Source: Marinobacterium iners
GTDB taxonomy: Bacteria > Pseudomonadota > Gammaproteobacteria > Pseudomonadales > Balneatricaceae
Length of the DNA: 64,000 nucleotides
NCBI RefSeq assembly: GCF_017310015.1
Contig: NZ_CP022297.1
Span: 2,914,001 to 2,978,000, forward strand
Direction: 5' to 3'
Shown here one piece after another: positions 59,691-64,000 of this stretch. The position numbers and the translations under genes were made by a program. The first letter of the stretch is position 1. Each line of letters opens with the position of its first letter. The notes under the pieces are model-generated. The model did no database searches and was not told the origin of the DNA. It saw only the letters and a program-made list of their open reading frames with translations.

Positions 59691-60173
59691 TCACACAGCG
59701 GCTTTGTGGCGCGCTGATTGTTCGGTAGTACTGGCGATCAGCCGCTGCTGACGATCTGCCACCTGTTGGACATCTCGTCGTGCAACCAGATCAGCCAGAC
59801 TGATGCTACTCAGAAAGCCGTGAATCTGATCACTCAGGTCGCACCAGAGATGATGCGTCAGGCATACTTCACCACCCTGACAGCCACCGTTGTGCTGGCA
59901 GCCGGTTGCATCCACCGACTCGTTGACCGCATCGATCACTTCAGCCACATTGATCAGACCCTGCTCTCGCTTGAGCTGATATCCTCCACCAGGCCCACGC
60001 ACACTGCGCACAAGCTCGTTGCGGCGAAGCTTGGCAAACAGCTGCTCCAGATAAGACAGAGAGATTCCCTGCCGTTCGGAGATATCAGCCAGGCTGATCG
60101 GCCCCTTGCCTTCGTGCAATGCCAGATCAAGCATCGCCGTTACGGCGTAACGCCCTTTAGTTGTCAATCGCAT
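59691..60173 (-). CDS. iscR: Iron-sulfur regulator IscR
   Basis: 160 residues, Rrf2 family. Cluster ligands C92, C98, C104 and H107 are all present. It represses the isc operon when loaded with a cluster. The operon promoter has a matching type 1 site. Confidence 0.97.
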   Translation of the reverse strand: MRLTTKGRYAVTAMLDLALHEGKGPISLADISERQGISLSYLEQLFAKLRRNELVRSVRGPGGGYQLKREQGLINVAEVIDAVNESVDATGCQHNGGCQGGEVCLTHHLWCDLSDQIHGFLSSISLADLVARRDVQQVADRQQRLIASTTEQSARHKAAV

Positions 60174-60210
60174 AATTATCCCTCACACCCACTCTTGCGA
60201 GTCTGTGGGT

Positions 60211-60243
60211 ATTATGCAAATCCCTACTAAATTAGTCAACTAT
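60211..60243 (-). promoter_or_regulatory. isc promoter with type 1 IscR site
   Basis: TTGACT-N17-CATAAT on the minus strand. The IscR type 1-like site (60219-60243; starts ATAGTTGACTAATTTAGT) covers the -35 element and runs into the last codons of cysE. Autoregulation is expected. Confidence 0.75.
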
Positions 60244-61064
60244 TTGTCCGACATGTTCACCGGGTCTTTGCGCTCCGCTGCAGGACGTAACGTTTCAGGC
60301 TCATCCACCGCGGCTTCAAAATCTTCCGACTTCAGCTCAGGCAGCTCCTCGTTGCAATAGCCCGGCTTGAGCTCACACAGCGCCTTACCCATGGTTTCAA
60401 CCTTGTGATCCATCGCCTGCATGTGATCCAGCAGACAACGAATGGCATGTGCCACCGGATCAGACACTTCACGGGAAACCGCATAGGCATCAAACCCAAC
60501 CTTATCTGCCATTTGGCGCCGTTTTTGCTCTTCAGGAGAGTCTTCATCGGGATGGCGTCGAATCACGCGCCCGGGAATACCGACCACTGTGGCATCCGCT
60601 GGCACGTCACGCGTAACTACGGCATTGGAGCCAACACGCGCACCCTCGCCGATCATAATGGGACCCAGCACCTTCGCACCTGCACCGCATACCACGTTAT
60701 TTCCAAGCGTGGGATGGCGCTTCCCCTTATTCCAGGTGGTGCCGCCCAGAGTCACGCCATGATAGAGCGTTACATCATCACCAATCTCGGCGGTTTCCCC
60801 GATCACAACCCCCATGCCGTGATCGATGAAAAAACGCCGCCCAATGGTCGCACCTGGATGAATTTCAATACCTGTCAGCCAACGCGCAAGATTGGAAATC
60901 ATTCGCGCCAGCCATTTCAAGCCCTTGTGCCAGAACCAGTTGGCAATACGGTGAAACCAGATTGCGTGCAATCCAGGGTAGGCCGTCAACACCTCGAAGG
61001 CATTACGTGCAGCAGGGTCCCGGTGAAATACCGAGCGAATATCTTCACGAACCTGATCAAACAT
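60240..61064 (-). CDS. cysE: Serine O-acetyltransferase
   Basis: 274 residues. Left-handed beta-helix hexapeptide repeats (TIGRRFFIDHGMGVVIGETAEIGDDVTLYHGVTLGG) with the catalytic His, preceded by an N-terminal helical domain and followed by a long acidic tail. Makes O-acetylserine for cysteine synthesis. Overlaps trmJ by eight bases. Confidence 0.95.
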   Translation of the reverse strand: MFDQVREDIRSVFHRDPAARNAFEVLTAYPGLHAIWFHRIANWFWHKGLKWLARMISNLARWLTGIEIHPGATIGRRFFIDHGMGVVIGETAEIGDDVTLYHGVTLGGTTWNKGKRHPTLGNNVVCGAGAKVLGPIMIGEGARVGSNAVVTRDVPADATVVGIPGRVIRRHPDEDSPEEQKRRQMADKVGFDAYAVSREVSDPVAHAIRCLLDHMQAMDHKVETMGKALCELKPGYCNEELPELKSEDFEAAVDEPETLRPAAERKDPVNMSDK

Positions 61065-61815
61065 CGGATTTGTCCTTTTTCACTTGCCCCGAACGGCGCT
61101 CGATGGCCGTAAGGATACCGCGTAATACATTCACTTCGACTTTATCCGGCACAGCACGTTGAAGCAGACGTCGCAAGCGGGGCATCAACTGACGCGGGTT
61201 ATTCGGATCAAGAAACTCAATCTCCACCAACGTACGCTCAAGGTGTTCAAACATCAGTTCCAGCTCACGCTGCTCTGCCAGCTCTATATCCCAGTCAGTC
61301 CCCCACTGGGGTCGAGCCGCCTGTTGATCGACCACTTGTGCCATTCGCAACTCGTAGGTAATAACCTGTACAGCCGCTGCAATATTGAGCGAGCTAAAAC
61401 TTTCAACAGCCGGGATATGTACATGGTGGTGACAACGCTGCAGTTCCTCGTTGGTCAATCCCCGGTCTTCGCGGCCAAACAGAATGGCAACACGCGCCTT
61501 ACCTTCGAGCGGAGTCGCGATGGCAGCCAGCTCGCGAGGATTTACCAGCGGCCAGGGAATATGACGCTCACGTGCACTGGTACCGAAAATCAGCCCACAA
61601 TCCGCCAATGCCTCATCCAGGGTAGACACCACGCGGGCCTTTTCAAGGATATCGGTCGCACCCGAGGCTCTGGCATCGGCATCAGGATGTGGAAAGCTCT
61701 TGGGCTCTACCAGACAAAGATCACTGACACCCATATTCTTCATCGCTCGCGCGACACCACCGATATTACCGGGATGGGTTGTGTTAACCAGTACGATTCT
61801 GATGTGATCAGACAT
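61057..61815 (-). CDS. trmJ: tRNA Cm32/Um32 methyltransferase
   Basis: 252 residues, SPOUT family: IRIVLVNTTHPGNIGGVARAMKNMG, VAILFGREDRGLTNEEL and IPAVESFSSLNIAAAVQVITYELR. Methylates ribose 32 of certain tRNAs. Divergent from suhB. Confidence 0.95.
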   Translation of the reverse strand: MSDHIRIVLVNTTHPGNIGGVARAMKNMGVSDLCLVEPKSFPHPDADARASGATDILEKARVVSTLDEALADCGLIFGTSARERHIPWPLVNPRELAAIATPLEGKARVAILFGREDRGLTNEELQRCHHHVHIPAVESFSSLNIAAAVQVITYELRMAQVVDQQAARPQWGTDWDIELAEQRELELMFEHLERTLVEIEFLDPNNPRQLMPRLRRLLQRAVPDKVEVNVLRGILTAIERRSGQVKKDKSDV

Positions 61816-61945
61816 AGGGAGGCACGCCGTTAAAAGCTGGCTATTCTATCAGAACATCACCGAGTTGCAGACCACCTGTTCAGCGCAGGCTCCGACTAAG
61901 CTACAATAGGACTTTGACAACCACGAAGACCGGAAACCGACACTG

Positions 61946-62761
61946 ATGCAACCGATGGTTAATATAGCACTGCGGGCAGCACGACTCGCAGGCGAACAGA
62001 TTTCCCGCACCCTCGAACGCCTTGACCTGATCAAGTCCGAACAGGCCGATGTTGCTGAGTTCATCAGTGATCTGTGCCAGCAGGCTGAACGCACGATTAC
62101 CAACACCATTCAAAAGGCGTACCCGCACCACAGCCTGATCGGTGAGTATACGGGTCAACATGCGCCGATTGGTGAAGGCCCAGGCCACTGTGAATGGCAT
62201 ATCAGCCCGATTGACAGCCTGACCAACTTCTCCAACGCCCTGCCAATGTTCGCGCTCAGCATCACCGGTTTCGTCAACGGCAAGGCTGAACACTGCGTGG
62301 TACTCAACCCCATGTTTGGCGAAGAGTTCACCGCAAGCCGCGGCAAGGGCGCACAGCTGAACGGCAAGCGCCTGCGAGTAAGCAACCGCACCTCACTGGA
62401 AGGCGCCATCATCGGTACCGGCTATCACGCACGCAAGAGCGACAAGCCCTGGCTGGAATCTCATGTTCGCATGATGCAGGAAATCATGCAGGCAGGCGCA
62501 ACCCTCCACAACAGCGGATCTCCTGTACTGAGCCTGGCCTACACGGCAGCAGGACGGCTGGATGGGTTCTACCAGATCGGTCTCAGCCCTTCAGAGCTGT
62601 CGGCAGGACTGCTGCTGATCCGTGAGGCTGGCGGCCTGGTCGGCGACTTCTCTGGCGGCAACAGCTACAGCGAACGCGGCAACCTGGTCACGGCCAACTC
62701 CAAGATTCTCAAGGCCTTGCTGCGCACACTGCACCCGGCCACTGCCGAAGGGTTACGCTGA
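61946..62761 (+). CDS. suhB: SuhB-like protein with lost phosphatase metal ligands
   Basis: 271 residues, inositol monophosphatase fold, aligned over its length to E. coli SuhB. The metal site is degraded: the EE pair is E67-Y68, DPLDGT reads SPIDSL (87-92, first Asp lost), and the PWD motif reads PSE (215-217). The N-terminal DFVTNVD-type motif is also changed. Phosphatase activity is therefore unlikely. SuhB has a second role as a Nus factor in rRNA antitermination, which does not need catalysis. Divergent from trmJ as in pseudomonads. Confidence 0.88.
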   Translation: MQPMVNIALRAARLAGEQISRTLERLDLIKSEQADVAEFISDLCQQAERTITNTIQKAYPHHSLIGEYTGQHAPIGEGPGHCEWHISPIDSLTNFSNALPMFALSITGFVNGKAEHCVVLNPMFGEEFTASRGKGAQLNGKRLRVSNRTSLEGAIIGTGYHARKSDKPWLESHVRMMQEIMQAGATLHNSGSPVLSLAYTAAGRLDGFYQIGLSPSELSAGLLLIREAGGLVGDFSGGNSYSERGNLVTANSKILKALLRTLHPATAEGLR

Positions 62762-62802
62762 TTCATTCAGCTCGCTCCTGATCGAGCTTGCTTTAAGCCA
62801 AA

Positions 62803-62830
62803 AAAAACCGCATCCCTGGATGCGGTTTTT
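62803..62830. terminator. Bidirectional terminator between suhB and purA
   Basis: AAAAACCGCATCC and GGATGCGGTTTTT around a CT loop, with A- and T-runs that serve both converging genes. Confidence 0.9.
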
Positions 62831-62853
62831 TTTCAGCTGCAGATCAGTGAATC

Positions 62854-64000
62854 TCAGGCATCGAACGGATCACGCAGTACGATGGTCTCGTTACGGTCAG
62901 GGCCGGTCGAGATAATATCGATCGGCGCTTCAATCAGCTGCTCAAGACGGGCAATGTATGCCCGCGCATTAGCCGGCAACTCTTCCAGTGTACGTGCACC
63001 AAGGGTCGACTCCTGCCAGCCCGGCACGGTCTCGTAAACCGGCTGAATCTGCTCATAGTCTTCACTGCCGTTAAGCGAAGTCACACTGTTGCCGTTACTG
63101 TCACGGTAGCCCGTACAGATATTGATCTCTTCAAGACCATCCAGCACATCCAGCTTGGTCAGGCAGATACCGGAAACCGAGTTGATCTGAATAGCGTGCT
63201 GCAGTGCCACCGCATCAAACCAGCCACAGCGACGAGCACGCCCCGTGGTTGAGCCAAACTCGTGACCGCGCTCAGCCAACCGCTGCCCCACACCACAATG
63301 CAGCTCGGTCGGGAAAGGCCCGCCACCAACGCGCGTGGTGTAGGCCTTGGTGATACCCAGAATATAGTCCAGATACAGAGGACCAAAGCCGCTTCCGGTT
63401 GAAGTGCCGCCTGCAGTGGTGTTGGACGATGTCACGTAAGGATAGGTGCCGTGATCAATATCCAGCAAGGAGCCCTGTGCGCCCTCAAACATGATGCTCG
63501 CACCCTGTTTGCGCAACTGATGCAGCTTGGCCGTCACATCCGTCATCATCGGCACCAGCGTCTTGGCCATTTCCATGGCTTCATCAAACGCTTGCTGGAA
63601 ATCGACGGCATCTACCTTGTAGTAGTTCTGCAGCACGAAGTTATGGTACTCCAGCACTTCCCGCAGTTTGGTGGCGAAACGCTCAGGATCGGCCATATCA
63701 CCCAAGCGCAGACCACGCCGGGAGACCTTGTCTTCGTATGCCGGGCCGATACCACGACCAGTAGTACCGATCTTGGCATTGCCACGCGCCAACTCACGCG
63801 CCTGATCCAGCGCAACGTGGTAGGGCAAAATCAACGGACAGGCCGGACTCAGCTGCAGACGCTCACGCACCGGCACACCACGCCCTTCCAGCTCAGCAAT
63901 TTCCTTCAGCAAAGCCTCCGGTGACAGCACCACTCCGTTGCCGATCAGACAAAGTACATTTTGACGCAGAATGCCGGATGGAATCAGGTGCAGGACTGTC
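62854..64000 (-). CDS. purA: Adenylosuccinate synthetase (N-terminus outside window)
   Basis: The frame runs off the right edge; the visible part begins near TVLHLIPSGILRQNVLCLIGNGVVLSPEALL. TGRGIGPAYEDKVSRRGLRLGD, MFEGAQGSLLDIDHGTYPYVTSSNTTAGG and GRARRCGWFDAVAL are PurA signatures. Converts IMP to adenylosuccinate. The N-terminal GTP loop is beyond the window. Confidence 0.97.
   Translation of the reverse strand, partial: TVLHLIPSGILRQNVLCLIGNGVVLSPEALLKEIAELEGRGVPVRERLQLSPACPLILPYHVALDQARELARGNAKIGTTGRGIGPAYEDKVSRRGLRLGDMADPERFATKLREVLEYHNFVLQNYYKVDAVDFQQAFDEAMEMAKTLVPMMTDVTAKLHQLRKQGASIMFEGAQGSLLDIDHGTYPYVTSSNTTAGGTSTGSGFGPLYLDYILGITKAYTTRVGGGPFPTELHCGVGQRLAERGHEFGSTTGRARRCGWFDAVALQHAIQINSVSGICLTKLDVLDGLEEINICTGYRDSNGNSVTSLNGSEDYEQIQPVYETVPGWQESTLGARTLEELPANARAYIARLEQLIEAPIDIISTGPDRNETIVLRDPFDA

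Overview
The window is chromosomal DNA of a gammaproteobacterium, most likely a marine Oceanospirillales-type organism. This rests on gene order: der-murI-rrn, the iscRSUA-hscBA-fdx-iscX cluster running into ndk-rlmN-pilW-rodZ-hisS-yfgM-bamB, and trmJ-cysE beside iscR. I could not run a 16S search, so the genus is not fixed.

Layout. 1-6000 (minus): a four-gene envelope operon, YCF48-like lipoprotein, MMPL/RND permease, DUF1302 protein and DUF1329 protein (cut by the window edge). 6180-7620: a solo IS200/IS605-type TnpB element that truncates a DUF3365 sensor gene. 8.3-11.8 kb: an Old Yellow Enzyme, a YeeE/YedE sulfur transporter and a zinc alcohol dehydrogenase. 12.0-18.1 kb (minus): multicomponent phenol hydroxylase dmpKLMNOP, ferredoxin dmpQ and catechol 2,3-dioxygenase, with the divergent phenol-sensing sigma54 activator (DmpR/MopR type) at 18.5-20.2 kb. 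20.3-28.1 kb: rsmE, a Fur-type iron ABC transporter, a thioesterase, a nitroreductase, queF, the ABC pair yadGH and a PA2817-like protein. 28.2-32.0 kb: two tandem Glu-Gly tRNA pairs on the minus strand and one pair on the plus strand, enclosing a GGDEF/EAL gene and a coiled-coil membrane protein. 32.0-34.8 kb: a second GGDEF/EAL gene with an in-frame TGA. 34.9-37.6 kb: azoR, a LysR regulator, a 48-residue Cys-rich protein and galU. 37.6-40.0 kb: an IS66 element. 40.1-45.7 kb: a full rrn operon (16S-Ile-Ala-23S-5S, minus). 45.7-64.0 kb: housekeeping genes, ending in suhB and a partial purA.

Main result. The phenol operon and the YCF48/MMPL/DUF1302/DUF1329 envelope operon have sigma54 promoters identical over 20 bases. 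Each has upstream palindromes of the XylR/DmpR enhancer type. Seven genes of the two operons also carry AAYAANAA motifs (Hfq/Crc 'catabolite activity' type) at their translation starts. I infer that the envelope system is a co-induced and co-repressed part of phenol metabolism, possibly for uptake or efflux of aromatic or hydrophobic compounds.

Other notable points are a SuhB that has lost its inositol-phosphatase metal ligands, a nonsense codon inside a c-di-GMP gene, and the absence of ispG from the rodZ-hisS junction.
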